Below, piece after piece: positions 1 to 11,256 of a stretch of 64,000 nt of DNA. How positions within the stretch are numbered: position 1 is the first letter of the stretch; each line of letters begins with the position of its first letter. The notes under the pieces were generated by a model. That model saw nothing but the letters and a program-made list of their open reading frames with translations. It had not been told where the DNA came from and made no database searches. The stretch is from positions 38,981,641 through 39,045,640 of the forward strand of contig NC_080074.1 in NCBI RefSeq assembly GCF_949987535.1. Direction: 5' to 3'. This stretch comes from Balaenoptera acutorostrata. Its lineage: Eukaryota; Chordata; Mammalia; Artiodactyla; Balaenopteridae. Both the position numbers and the translations under genes were made by a program.

Positions 1-44
1 AGGAAAGAAGGAAGGAAGGGAGAAGGGAAGAAAGAAGGAAGGTT
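1..44. repeat. GAAGG-type purine simple repeat
   Basis: An imperfect GAAGG/GGGAAG purine run at the window edge, probably continuing upstream. Confidence 0.85.
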
Positions 45-119
45 GGTTGATGCTAATCATGGCATAATGTACTGTAATATAATGGAAAGATAGGAAGAAC
101 ATTACATGGAATCAGAAAG

Positions 120-345
120 AGCATTGATAATGGATTCAGATAACCTGGATTCAAATTTTTGCTTGGCCATTTAATTATGTGATCTTGTGCAAGTTACTTA
201 ATCTCTATGATCTTGGTTTTGTTTAACTTTTTTTTTTTTTTTAAACATAAAATAACTTCCTGGGACTGTTGGGAATACTAGATCAAATGAGATAAAAAGT
301 ATAAAATACCTTGACTAATATAGTGCCTAGCTAAAAGAGTAACTA
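120..345 (+). repeat. MIR SINE remnant
   Basis: Degenerate match in order to the MIR body: a CCTGGATTCAAAT block, TGTGATCTTGTGCAAGTTACTTAATCTC (positions 178-205), then the AATGAGATAAAAAGTATAAA and TAGTGCCTAGC blocks. A T-run at 228-242 interrupts it. MIR is an ancient tRNA-derived SINE found in all placental mammals. Confidence 0.65.
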
Positions 346-490
346 GTTAAGAAATGGTACTTATTTTGGTGAAATAATTAGTGGTTTTAGTGACAACACA
401 AAATTTTAATATGTTTTAATAGAAATATTAGTTACAAATATAGAAAATAATAGTTCTTTAGTTATTAATCAAACAAATGTAGAATTTTTT

Positions 491-831
491 TATACACGAT
501 TGCTTTTTAAAAAAAATTTTATTTATTTTTGGCTGCGTTTGGTCTTTGTTGCTGTGTGTGGACTCTTCTCTAGTTGCAGCGAGTGGGGGCTACTCTTCGT
601 TGTGGTGTGTGGGCTTCTCACTGCGGTGGCTTCTCTTGTTGTGGAGCACGGGCTCTAGGCGTGTAGGCTTCAGTAGTTGTGGCTCGCGGGCTCTAGAGCG
701 CAGGCTCAGTACTTGTGGTGCATGGGCTTAGTTGCCCTGCGGCATGTGGGATCTTCCCGGACCAGGGATCGAACATGCGCCCCCTGCATTGGCAGGCGGA
801 TTCTTAACCACTGTGCCACCTGGGAAGTCCC
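491..831 (-). mobile_element. CHR-type SINE copy 1 (GGGACTTCCC subtype)
   Basis: A tRNA-derived pol III SINE. The minus strand reads from GGGACTTCCCAGGTGGCACA at 831 down to an A/T-rich tail near 508. The pol III B-box-like part (TTCGATCCCTGG) is visible at about 760-772. The likely target-site duplication TAGAATTTTTT lies at 480-490 and 832-842, which places some non-A sequence in the tail. Confidence 0.85.
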
Positions 832-1244
832 TAGAATTTTTTTTTAATAGACAACATTTTAAGAAAAATGTTGACAATCTGGAGTGGTTTTAGAATAAAC
901 CAGTATCGTAAGGAATCAGGAAACCTTGTCATATGATGAGAAGTTAATGACAACAGAGGTTATTTGGTCATATTTCAGATTACTTTAGAACAAGAGTTTT
1001 TAACTTAAGGTCATGTATAGGCTTCATGTTGTAGGTGTGGTAAGAGCAAATATATATAAGATTTATTTTTATTTCCTTCTCTTTATGTGCAAAAATTTTT
1101 ATGGCAAAATATGTTTTTTAATGTTTTACTTTAAATATGGATAGAGTGGCATGGAATCATTATGTAAAATTATCATCCTTGTCATATAGTAGCATTTAGA
1201 ATAGCATTACATTTGTCAGAATTAACAAAAACATATCTGAAATT

Positions 1245-1577
1245 ATGTTTATGCATATCTTTCTGTTCATACTGAACTTAAGTTGGCAGATGACAAAGAA
1301 AAGAAAGCTTGGTGGCTCTTACATTTCCTTTGATTTTATTTGCATTGCTAAATGTGATGGGGCACAAAAGCCAGACTGTTTCTTGTGTGGTAAGTTTCCT
1401 GCCAACAAGAGCCTGAAGTCAAGAAAGCTTATTTCTGAGCATCCTGAAAATACATCACAGAATATAGAATTTTTGTTTTCTACAGAAAAAGCTCAATTTT
1501 TAAAAAGTGAAAATTTACTAAAACTTATATTTGCGCCAGTGTGTCTTGACACATTTCCAAGCAAAAGAAAGCATTAA
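1245..1577 (+). pseudogene. hAT/ZBED-like transposase N-terminal fossil
   Basis: A 110-codon frame. From the internal ATG at 1290 it reads MTKKRKLGGSYISFDF, then KPDCFLCGKF, KSLKSRKLISEHPEN and a short IEFL...KAQFLKSE tract. The layout (MxKKRK start, YxxFxFxC, PxCxxCG zinc pair, SLKxxKLxxEHPE) resembles the BED-type zinc-finger start of hAT-derived ZBED/FAM200/SCAND3-like proteins. The expected first histidine of the RHL-x-KH motif is not preserved and the frame stops after about 95 residues from 1290, with no recognisable catalytic part downstream. It is most likely a fragment of an old hAT DNA transposon. A chance ORF cannot be excluded. Confidence 0.45.
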
Positions 1578-1843
1578 ATAATTGGGGAAAGCTTGATCAA
1601 ATCATGCACTCTGGAAATGTTTAAACTGGTGGGTTGCTGAGAAAAACAACAAAAAATTAAAAGAGTGCCTCTGTTCACTTGCTATAACCTACTTCTGAAC
1701 TTTGGCATTTTGCTAATATTTTGAAGCCAGTTATGGTAAAAATAATAGCTGTGCCATTTCCACTTGGCATGCAATTGGGTGAAAACTATGATTGTTTCAG
1801 TAAAGTTCTGATTTTTATCTATCTTGTGAATGATGATATCCTG

Positions 1844-1881
<38 letters not shown>

Positions 1882-1882
1882 G
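1844..1882. repeat. (TG)n(AG)n microsatellite
   Basis: A compound dinucleotide tract: about eight TG units followed directly by about eleven AG units. Confidence 0.95.
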
Positions 1883-3381
1883 TTACCCCATGGATATTTT
1901 AAAGGCCAAGTTGTTCTAACAGTGAAAAGTTTCTTTGTTAAGCAAAACTCCTAATGGAAGAAAAATCTTGATACTGTGTGTACCTGAGGAGTACATATGG
2001 AGTTTCTGGGTCTAGCATCCAGCTTGATTAGTGTGTTGAAGAAGACGGACATTCTACTTTTCATAGAGACTTATTACTTTCAACATCAGGGTGCATTAAT
2101 GTCAAAGACTCTGACAATAATCCCAAAAGATGCCTTGCCTGCTCTGTGGAAAGTGGTCCAGTAATTTGACAGATACAGCCTGGAACCTATATTTTCAAGT
2201 TTTTATTTAGGAATGGAGCAAAATGTGTTCTTTTTACTGACAGAAGTTTCTTGGCTTTCCAGAAGATGTGTTAATGCTCTTGGTTGAACTTGGGTCAGAA
2301 ATTTCAATATGTTTATTTTTTAAGTGAAAGATTGCTATATCTTAGAAAAAATTGACAAGAGAGGTTCATTCGAGGCTAGATTTTATTGTAGAGATGTTAG
2401 GCCATAAGAAGGAGGCTAGTCCCTAGATTCCAGATTTGCTGATTGTGTACAGTTGCTGTTGGAAACAGCTGCCATTTTGGAGGGAGAGATTTTAGAGCTG
2501 AAAATTTGTGACATTTCCAGTGCTGAAAGAAGGATATCTGTGAGGGAAAGGGAGTTGAAACGGAGAAAGCCTTGTCAGTTTATCCACGGGGAGATCTACA
2601 ACAACTGGAAAGCCTGCAAAACTCTTTTAAAGGTTACTTCTGCTTAGATGATTTAAATGTAAAAAGGATTTAAACGTCATTCCTTGCTGACAGAGGCTGC
2701 ATAGTTGACACCAACCTTTCCAAAAATAACATCATTTGACTTGAGGATAAAGGATTTGGTAGAACCTGAATTCAACTTTAAGTGTATTAGAGAAAGCTCA
2801 GGTGTCAATAGAAGGCTACTCTGCTCTGATAAAGTGTTTAACTGACTTTGCTATTGAAAGTGATGTGAGCTGCCGCTTTGAGCACTTGCGCTATGAAACC
2901 AGACTCTCATTGATTGGATACTAAAAATGACATAAATATTTCCATGTAAACGATAACTCCAAATATTAGCTTTTTCTAAACCAAATAAAACAGCCTTCTT
3001 ATTGAAACATACTTTAAGCAGGCACAAAGTTTTCTTTTTTATATGATTTGTTTAATTTGGAATTATATTTTCCAGGGAACAGCCATTAATTTTTATGGAA
3101 AAAGAGTCACATTATCCTTTGTGAAATGACTCAGTGTCAAAGGCCAAAAAAAAAAAAAGACATAAACATTTACACATGTATTTTCTTGGGATAACACCGT
3201 AACTTCATTAGATTCTCAAAAGGGTCTATGATATCTCCTCCCACCCCCATCCCTCAAAAACTGAAGAAAACTCTCTAATAAAGGATGATGGTATCAGTTG
3301 AGAAACTACATGACTAGTTCATCTCTAATTCTAAGGTCCTTCCAATTCTATGAATCTATACATAGTTACACAGCAAGTAAT
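1883..3381. other. No gene or clear repeat recognised
   Basis: AT-rich, intron-like sequence. The 64-codon frame at 2453-2647 has no recognisable domain. Confidence 0.6.
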
Positions 3382-3395
3382 TAATGTTTTTCTTT

Positions 3396-3938
3396 TTAAA
3401 TATTTATTTATTTATTTATTTATTTATGGCTGCATTGGGTCTTCGTTGCTACGCATGGGCTTTCTCTAACTGCGGAGGGCGGGGGCTACTCGTTGTTGTG
3501 CGGTGGCTTCTCTTGTTGCGGAGCACGGGCTCTAGGTGCGCGGGCTTCAGTAGTTGTGGCGCACGGGCTCTAGGTGCGCAGGCTTCAGTAGTTGTGCCGC
3601 ACGGGCTCTAGGTGCGCGGGCTTCAGTAGTTGTGGCGCACGGGCTCTAGGTGCGCAGGCTTCAGTAGTTGTGCCGCACGGGCTCTAGGTGCGCGGGCTTC
3701 AGTAGTTGTGGCGCACGGGCTCTAGGTGCGCGGGCTTCAGTAGTTGTGCCGCACGGGCTCTAGGTGCGCGGGCTTCAGTAGTTGTGGCGCACGGGCTCTA
3801 GGTGCGCAGGCTTCAGTACTCGTGGCGCACGGGCTTAGTTACTCCACGGCATGTGTGATCTTCCCGGACCAGGGATCAAACCTGTGTCCCCTGCATTGGC
3901 AGGCGGATTCTTAACCACTGCGCCACCAGGGAAGTCCC
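3396..3938 (-). mobile_element. CHR-type SINE copy 2 with internal 38-bp array
   Basis: Full element bounded by a 14-bp target-site duplication TAATGTTTTTCTTT (3382-3395 and 3939-3952). The ATTT-rich tail is at 3396-3426 and the GGGACTTCCCTGGTGGCGCA head at 3938 on the minus strand. At 543 bp it is much longer than the other copies because a segment of its body is tandemly amplified (separate entry). Confidence 0.93.
3525..3828. repeat. 38-bp tandem array (8 units) within SINE
   Basis: Units start at 3525, 3563, 3601, 3639, 3677, 3715, 3753 and 3791, each ACGGGCTCTAGGTGCG... with a constant 38-bp step. The unit ends alternate between GTGGCGC and GTGCCGC for units 1-7, giving a 76-bp higher-order period. 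Unit 8 is slightly diverged (TACTCGTGG). Confidence 0.95.
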
Positions 3939-3952
3939 TAATGTTTTTCTTT

Positions 3953-5129
3953 ACGTAGATTACATGGAATTATGTAAAGCTGAGTATATATGCATGGTAG
4001 GAATATATGACTATGTGAGACTGTATGAATGGGGTGGGAAAGACAGACACTATAAAGATTTCTAAATGGATAAAAATAATAAAAGAATAAGTGTACTCAT
4101 TTTATTGAGCTTTTTGGAGAAACTAATCTATAATTTTATCACAGGAAATTGCAAAAACAAAATGACTACATCACTCACTGGAAACAGAATTTGTAAACTA
4201 TAGTTAGAGTTCTACTCCTGCAGCTTTTTCAGAGAGAAGACACATTTTTAGCAATGTAAGGCATGTTTATAACATCAACATATCACTTTCTGGTAGCACG
4301 AACAGGGTCTGTGTGGCAGGAACCATCTTAGAGTATAATTGCACTAATGGGTCATTGATCTTAACAATATCTAAACAGACCCTTACAAATAGTCTGTAAT
4401 GACTCTGAAGGCTGTTAGCATCGCTGTTGGGTAAATACTCAGCTCTAGCCTTTCTATTTGCTACTACAAATGATAAACAGTACATATTTCCAGAAGCTTG
4501 TAATTACATGTACTTACACAGCAGTTCAAAATAATAGAGTCCTCAGAGAAGCTGTGTTTTATATGAGTCAGATAAAGTGAACATTCTGTCTTCTGTTGAG
4601 ATCATAGGACTGCAAATCAGAACTTCTATTTTTGGCACCACGGATGATAACTTTTTTCTCTCAGTGAACAAGTAATTTAACCTTTTCTTGCTTCAGTATT
4701 GCCAACACATGTGTAGACAAGTCCATTTGTACAAGCCATCTAAAATGTATGTTAAGTTACAAATCGGCGTTTTTAACCAGCTTGCTGTTATCCCTGAGTG
4801 TGATTTGTACATAGAAAAGGGAATGAAATTAGTATCACTTGTAATTCAAATATATGCAAGGCACTTAACTTCCTCCCTCCCTTCTTTGTTTCCCTTCTTC
4901 ATTCTTTTCTTCCTTTTTTTCTTTCATAGAAGACTTAGGGTTAAAAACTGACCACCACATCTTGTATGCATCATTTCCTTGATTTTTATATAGTCTGAGT
5001 GCCTGTGTTTAATCCTCAAACACATTGATTTTAATTTTATGTGTTTAAAATGTTACAATAAGGTATCATGCTAACGAAATCTTTGGGGATTTTTTTTTTT
5101 CACTTAATATCAGTGCTAAGATTCAAACT
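3953..5129. other. No gene recognised
   Basis: AT-rich sequence with a pyrimidine tract at about 4868-4927. Open frames here are short and have no domain signature. Confidence 0.55.
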
Positions 5130-6135
5130 TTTTGTGTGTGTGTTGCTGTGATTCACTTGTTTTGACTGTTGTGTGATATTCCATTGTGTAAATGTTTATT
5201 AATTCACTCTCCCATTGGAGAGCATTGAGCTGTTTCCAGCTTTTCACTATGATCATTGGTGCGGCTATTAACATACATGCATTTATTTATTTATTAGATG
5301 ACTAAGACTTCTCTTGGATATATATGTAGATGTGGAATTTCTGGTTCATAAGGTGTAAAAATGTTCAACTTTAAGAGGTAATGCCAGTTTTTAAGCTTGA
5401 TTGCTCTAACTTATACCCCAGAAAGCAATATAGAAGGTGCATACTCACATTAGCTCCAACTCCTGGCATACAAGACATTTAAACTTTTACCAGATGAATA
5501 ACTAAAATGGATCTCATTGCAGTCATCATTTGTATTTAACTGATCACTAAATTGTTGAATATCCCTTCTTGTGATTATTGGATATATGTTTCTTTTTCTG
5601 TGAAACATCTGTTCATGTATTTTTCTACTAGTTTGTGCTTTTATATATGTATGTATACATATATATATTTAATATATTCTTGTTATCAATTCTTTACTGG
5701 TGGTGTATATAGTGAATGTATTCTGCTACTTTGTAATGTGTCTTTAAGATGTCTTAAAATTGTTAAATTTTAAATATTCACATTGATCATTTTTTTAAAT
5801 AATCAATGCTATTTTGGTATCTCACCTCAGAAATATTTCCCTACGCCAGTGTCTAAAAGATATTCACCTATAATTTCTACTAAAAGTAAAAATTTTATTT
5901 TTAAAATTTATGTCCTTAAACTATCTAAAGTTGATTTTTGTATAGTGTGAGGTAGGGATCCATTTTTTTTTCTTTTTTTATCTACAAGGGTAAATATTTC
6001 CAGCTCTATTTATTAAATAATCCATAATTTCCTCCTTGATCTATTACATTAATATACACCAAAAACTATACACAGGGATCTGTTTCTGGGTTTTCTGATT
6101 AATTGATCAATTTATCTATCCCTTCATTATTTCCC
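5130..6135 (-). mobile_element. Ancient L1 fragment (L1M-type)
   Basis: The plus strand shows the reverse complement of the L1 ORF2 end: ATATTCCATTGTGTAAATG, GAGCTGTTTCCAGC and GGAATTTCTGGTTCATA near 5330-5350, then blocks equivalent to 'tatttattgaata...gatctgtttctgggtt' up to about 6090. Highly diverged, with many indels and no usable frame. Confidence 0.65.
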
Positions 6136-6370
6136 TACTTTTCTCATTTGGGAGATCCAAGGCAATGAATATGGGGGTGGGAGCGGCAGGGAGCGAGGCA
6201 TTGTTCTAATTCTTGCAGGTGGTGATCCTAGCTTTTGTTTCATTAGGAGGTTTGTCAGTGCTTGCTAATGTGTAAAAGTAAATTAATAAGAGCAAGCCAT
6301 TCTTGGATCAGTGGACAAGGATGCGTATGTGCCATAAATGAAAGATTATGGTAACTCCAATTCTGTGCTT

Positions 6371-6529
6371 TGCACCTGAGGTCCAAGGAGGGAAGGAAAA
6401 AAAAAGAGAACATAGCCTAATGTTGCACCTGAGGTCCAAGGAGGGAAGGAAAAAAAAAGAGAACATAGCCTAATGTTGCACCTGAGGTCCAAGGAGGGAA
6501 GGAAAAAAAAAGAGAACATAGCCTAATGT
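6371..6529. repeat. 53-bp tandem triplication
   Basis: Three adjacent, essentially identical 53-bp units start at 6371, 6424 and 6477, each beginning TGCACCTGAGGTCCAAGGAG and ending in CCTAATGT. The units carry an A9 run. Near-identity implies recent origin. Confidence 0.97.
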
Positions 6530-6624
6530 TCTCAGAGCATAGTTTCACGTTCACAATTTGTGGGTCTCTTTCTATTTCTTTCATCAAGGTTAATAAAGGG
6601 TTTAAAGTAAAGTCATCTATCTTA

Positions 6625-6735
6625 CGAGAATGAAGGCAGAGAATGTTTCAGTCATCACAGTAAAATTAGCACCTAGTATAGTGTCTATTATAATGAGCAT
6701 TTAATAAATATCTGTTGGGTGCATGAAGAAATTCA
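6625..6735 (+). repeat. L2 3'-end remnant
   Basis: Matches the typical L2 tail in order: TAGCACCTAGTATAGTG followed by GCATTTAATAAATATCTGTTG and a GAAGAAATTC end. Diverged. Confidence 0.55.
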
Positions 6736-7289
6736 TTAAGATGGCTCATTTTCATTAGTAGACAAGCATATATTTGATTTTTTAAGTCTTGAATTTCAAA
6801 TAGGACTCTGAGTTCATACAAATCCCAGACAAAACATGATGACACCTCTAGTTCAGAATAAGATCTTACTCACATTAAAATGGCTTTCAACTTTGAAAGG
6901 CGACCTGTAATTAGAACCAAAATTTTATTTACATTTAAAAGTTGTTTCCAACCTTGAAAACTGACTTGTAATTAGAATCAAATTTCAAGGCTCTTTATGT
7001 ATTTGCATAAATATATATGTTGGTATAAATGTGCAAATATGTAACAGGTGGGTTCCAATGTAGTAACCGTATTTGACATAAAATTAAATAATATGTATAG
7101 GGTATAAAAGGAATCTTAGGAAGCACTTAGTCCTGTGCTTCTTACCTTTGGGGAGTTATAAACTTCTTTGTGATTCTGGTGGTTGTGAATCTGGTAAAAT
7201 TATGGACCATTTTTCCAAGAATACGTACATGTGCAAATATTTTTTAAAAATTCAGGAGCTGGTAAATCCTCTGAAACTGATCCATTTGG

Positions 7290-7435
7290 CATCTTGATTT
7301 ATTATAACCTCTTAATTTTACAGATGAGAAAATAAGATCCAGAAAGTTTACATGGTCTTTCAAGCTAGTTAGTGCCTGAATTAGTACAGAATCAAAGTCT
7401 CCTGAATCCGAGTCTAGTTCTGGTTCCACTTGTTA
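7290..7435 (-). repeat. MIR SINE remnant
   Basis: ATTTTACAGATGAGAAAATAAG followed by a diverged AAGCTAGTTAGTGCCTGAATT block and GAGTCTAGTTCTG matches the reverse complement of the MIR core. Confidence 0.6.
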
Positions 7436-7808
7436 AGGACAGTGGCAAAAATAGAACATTATGCAATGTAGAAACAATGAAACATTTGTTTCACTACTTA
7501 TTGGTAATGAGCTAAAATGATTGGAAAATTGTATCATGATTCCATTTCCGTAATTCCTATTCATATCAGTGTTCCATGTATACCAACAACGTTATTTAAA
7601 ATTTTTGCTTCTGGTTCTTTCTTTGCCTCATTTAACACAAGACAATGTATTGTGTTTTTGTAATATATTGTATCATATATTTGTTATACAAATTTCCAGA
7701 AGGCAATGTAAAAATCTAGTTACTAATCAGTGTATACTTGGCATTATATCACCAAAACAGTTATGACATTTCTAGAAAATTTCAGTCCCTTCTGGAATAA
7801 CTTAGTGC

Positions 7809-8098
7809 TTTTTTTTTTTTTTTGGAAGTATAGTTAGATGATTTACAATATTATATTAGTTTCAGATGCACAACATAGTGATTTGATATTTTTATAGATT
7901 ATATTCCAAACAAAGTTATAAAATGTTGGCTAGATTCCCAGTGCTGTACTTTACAGCCTTGTAACTTACTTATTTTATGCCTATCAGTTTGTACCTCTTA
8001 ATCCCCTTTACCTATATTGCACCTCACCCAATCCCTCTACCCTTTGACAACCACTAATTTGTTTTCTAGATCTGTGAGTCTGTTTCTGTTTTAATTTA
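7809..8098 (-). mobile_element. 5'-truncated L1 3' end
   Basis: A T-run at 7809-7823 (poly-A on the minus strand) is followed by GGAAGTATAGTTAGATGATTTACAATATTATATTAGTTTCAG (7824-7864) and then the GTACCTCTTAATCCCC, TTGACAACCACTAATTTG and GAGTCTGTTTCTGTTTTAAT blocks typical of artiodactyl/cetacean L1 3'UTRs. Confidence 0.8.
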
Positions 8099-8558
8099 GT
8101 ATTTTTAAGACCAAACTTTAGCACATGTGTTTCAGGATCCATCACAAATATGCTTATCTATTCAAATGTGCCCATAGTCCTTTTCCTAATAAGTTAGCTC
8201 TACAGACAGAGAAACCGTTTCAACCAATAGCCACAGCTTTAGGGAGAAGGCCTGCTCTCCTAGATAAGAGAAAAGAAAACTGTTACAGGTAATCTTGTCT
8301 TCCAAAACTACCTTGTATTCTCATGTCTACTTGTTGGCCATATTATAAGAGACCCCAAATATTTATTAAGCCTGATACTTGAAAACTTTTGAACTGCATT
8401 TTCTCCATGCTGTTGTTTCCTGTAGGTCAGCAGAAATACATCCCACACTTGGCCTGCTGGCTAAAGTGCAGCCAAAAATTACTTTGCTCTCCATTCCCAC
8501 ATTGCTAGCAGCTGGAGGTGCAATCATAGCGTCCAGTCCTACGAGTTAATAGGCAAGA
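8099..8558. other. No gene recognised
   Basis: Intron-like sequence. A GCTAGCAGCTGGAGGTGC block near 8507 may belong to an old repeat, but I cannot name it. Confidence 0.5.
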
Positions 8559-8567
8559 GACAGCAGT

Positions 8568-9273
8568 CATTTTTATTTCTTTAATTTATTATTTATTTAT
8601 TTATGTTTATTGACGTATAGTTGATTTACAATGTTGTGTTAGTTTCAGGTGTATAGCAATACGATTCACATATATATCTATTTTTACACATAAAATAGTT
8701 ATACACATATATATACCTATTTTTTCACATTCTTTTCCTTTATAGTTTATTACAAAATATTGAGTACAGTTCCTGGTGGTGTACAGTACATCCTTGTTGA
8801 TTATCTATTTTACATATAGTAGTGTGTATATGTTTTTTTTTTTTTTTTTTAAATTTTTATTTATTTATTTATTTATTTATTTATTTTTGGCTGTGCTGGG
8901 TCTTCGGTTCGTGCGAGGGCTTTCTCTAGTTGCAGCAAGTGGGGGCCACTCTTCATCGCGGTGCGGGGACCGCTCTTCATCGCGGTGCGCGGGCCTCTCA
9001 CCACCGCGGCCCCTCCCGCTGCGGGGCACAGGCTCCAGATGCGCAGGCTCAGCAGCTGTGGCTCACGGGCCCAGCCGCTCCATGGCATGTGGGATCTTCC
9101 CAGACCAGGGCTCGAACCCGTGTCTCCTGCATTAGCAGGCAGATTCTCAACCACTGCGCCACCAGGGAAGCCCAGTGTGTATATGTTAATCCCAAACTCC
9201 TAATTTATCCCTCCCCTGCCCCTTTCCCCTTGGGTAGCCATAGTTTGTTTTCTATGTCTCTGGGTCTATTTTT
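8568..9273 (-). mobile_element. 5'-truncated L1 3' end, split by a SINE
   Basis: The L1 3'UTR signature (TTGACGTATAGTTGATTTAC, TAGTTTCAGGTGTATAGCAA) runs from 8568 and resumes after 9187 with TTAATCCCAAACTCCTAATT. Bounded by the short direct repeat GACAGCAGT (8559-8567 and 9274-9282). A CHR SINE interrupts it at 8835-9173, so the L1 is older than that SINE. Confidence 0.85.
8835..9173 (-). mobile_element. CHR-type SINE copy 3 (GGGCTTCCC subtype)
   Basis: Flanked by the perfect 14-bp duplication AGTGTGTATATGTT (8821-8834 and 9174-9187) inside the older L1. Minus-strand head GGGCTTCCCTGGTGGCGCAG. The body carries the GAGAATCTGCCTGCTAATGC and tandem GCGATGAAGAGC blocks of the second subtype. 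Overlapping open frames on both strands are a by-product of its GC-rich body. Confidence 0.93.
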
Positions 9274-9282
9274 GACAGCAGT

Positions 9283-10869
9283 AATTTTTAAAAGCATCTT
9301 TGCAAATTTCTCAGGGGCTGTGCAAAGACATACGCAAGTATAAAAATCAAATAAAGAACTAACCAAGCAACAACAAAAACAACACAATAAACCATTTACC
9401 TCAGAGTTACCGAGGGAGGGATTAGGGCCCAGCAGACACACATACTCTTCCTCTTCTCAGTCTTGCTTCTGGAAAGATGGGGTCAGTTGCCAAGGACAAC
9501 AGTAACAGGGAAATCATGGAGGTCTGGATAGCCCACAAAAGTGTCACCTTGATGACAGTGGACAGATGTGTACCTTCTGCGTTAAATGTAGTAATGTTCC
9601 TCTTTCTTTAAGGTCAGGAAAGGAAAGGGAAATTAATCTCTCTGCAACACCCAATAGAATACATTGTTTTTCTTTCACTGATTTCCTTGATATCATTTTC
9701 TTCACACACCTTGATCACTATTTTTAGGTCCTGTCCACTTGGAAATATCAACAGGCATGCAGTCATACAAAGATGACAGTGCTGTAACACATCTTTCTAA
9801 AAAATACTCAGGGCTAACTATTCTGAGAACTATAAACCCATATGTAGTCAATGTGGGAAAGGTTGCTGGCTGTGTAGAGAAATTAAAGAATACTACTTCC
9901 TGAAGTTCCTGATTGAAAGAATATTCTGTTAAATTTACTCTGTTACCACCTGCTTAACTGCCAGATATTTTTGATTCTTTATTTCAGAAAGTGAATTATA
10001 ACTGGATTCTAATAAAATTCATTTGAAAATCATTCAGTTTCCTCACAGATGGGACAGCAATTACTTTTGTTGTCTAGGATAGAGATTAACCAACTGCCAC
10101 TGCACATTGAGAGAATTGGGATTGCCAGACGTTAGCTAAGTAAATTAGATGTTTCTAAACAAGCTATAAAATGTGTCCTTCCTCCAGATATGACAAAGAC
10201 TTGTGTCATTTATATTTCAATTAAAAATATATCCAAATAATTAGGTTGGAAGAAATTAAAGGACTTAGAAAAGTATGAAGGCCCCATAATAGTTCAACAC
10301 AACTTCTCAATAATAAATACTTTAAATGTTTGAAGATAGTCCCACGGGAGGATGATAATTTATTAATTACTCTGGTGAAGAGTTTATAATTATGAGTGTG
10401 ATTCAAATCACACTGTTGATGTTTCATGCAAAATACCTTGTCAAGCATAGGCAATTATTCAAACAATAGTTAAGGGGAAGAAATTCATTGAGAATGTTCA
10501 TTTGCTTTAATTGTGTCACATGATTACAGCTGAGGGAGGAATTATCAAGATCTCCATGACATAAGGACTAAAAGTAATAGAATTGCTGAATCATACTTGA
10601 TGTTCAAACTTTCATCTTAGAAAGAATAAACTTGGGTAATAAAGAATCCATTTAAAATATGATTTAGTCATCATGGTATAAAAATAAAAACAAATGAAAT
10701 TGACTGTTATTGTAATTACAGTTTTATAATATTTGCATTGCCAAATGCAAAGACAGACTGAAGTGTCCAAATATTTGAACATATGACTACACATATGAAT
10801 TTGCCCAATTTGAATTTCTGTATAACTAAAATTGGACTCTGTTAAGCTATAGCTTTAAAAAAAAAATCC
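9283..10869. other. Unique intronic sequence, no gene recognised
   Basis: AT-rich, with no frame carrying a recognisable domain and no repeat that I can name. Confidence 0.6.
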
Positions 10870-10879
10870 CAGAACATTT

Positions 10880-11246
10880 TGTTTGTTTGTTTGTTTAAAT
10901 TTTATTTATTTATTTATTTTTTTGGCTGTGTTGGGTCTTTGTTGCTGCACACGGGCTTTCTCTAGTTGAGGAGAGAGGGGGCTACTCTTCATTGCGGTGC
11001 GTGGGCTTCTCATTGCGGTGGCTTCTCTTGTTGCGGAGCACGGGCTCTAGGCGCGCAGGCTTCAGTAATTGTGGCACGTGGGCTCAGTAGTTGTGGCTCG
11101 CAGGCTCTAGAGCGCAGGCTCAGTAGTTGTGGCGCACGGGCTTAGTTGCTCCGCGGCATGTGGGACCTTCCCAGACCAGGGCCCGAACCCATGTCCCTTG
11201 CATTGGCAGGCGGATTCTTAACCACTGCGCCACCAGGGAAGCCCCG
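10880..11246 (-). mobile_element. CHR-type SINE copy 4 (GGGACTTCCC-like body)
   Basis: Target-site duplication CAGAACATTT (10870-10879 and 11247-11256). GTTT/ATTT-rich tail at the left, GGGGCTTCCCTGGTGGCGCA head at the right on the minus strand. The body has the two-step CTCTAG/TTCAGTA repeat that is amplified in copy 2. Confidence 0.9.
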
Positions 11247-11256
11247 CAGAACATTT

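Noticed and set aside
8776..9343. Several overlapping frames of 80-137 codons on both strands.
   Set aside because: They lie in a CHR SINE, whose CpG-rich body lacks stops. The same frames recur in the SINE at 15100.
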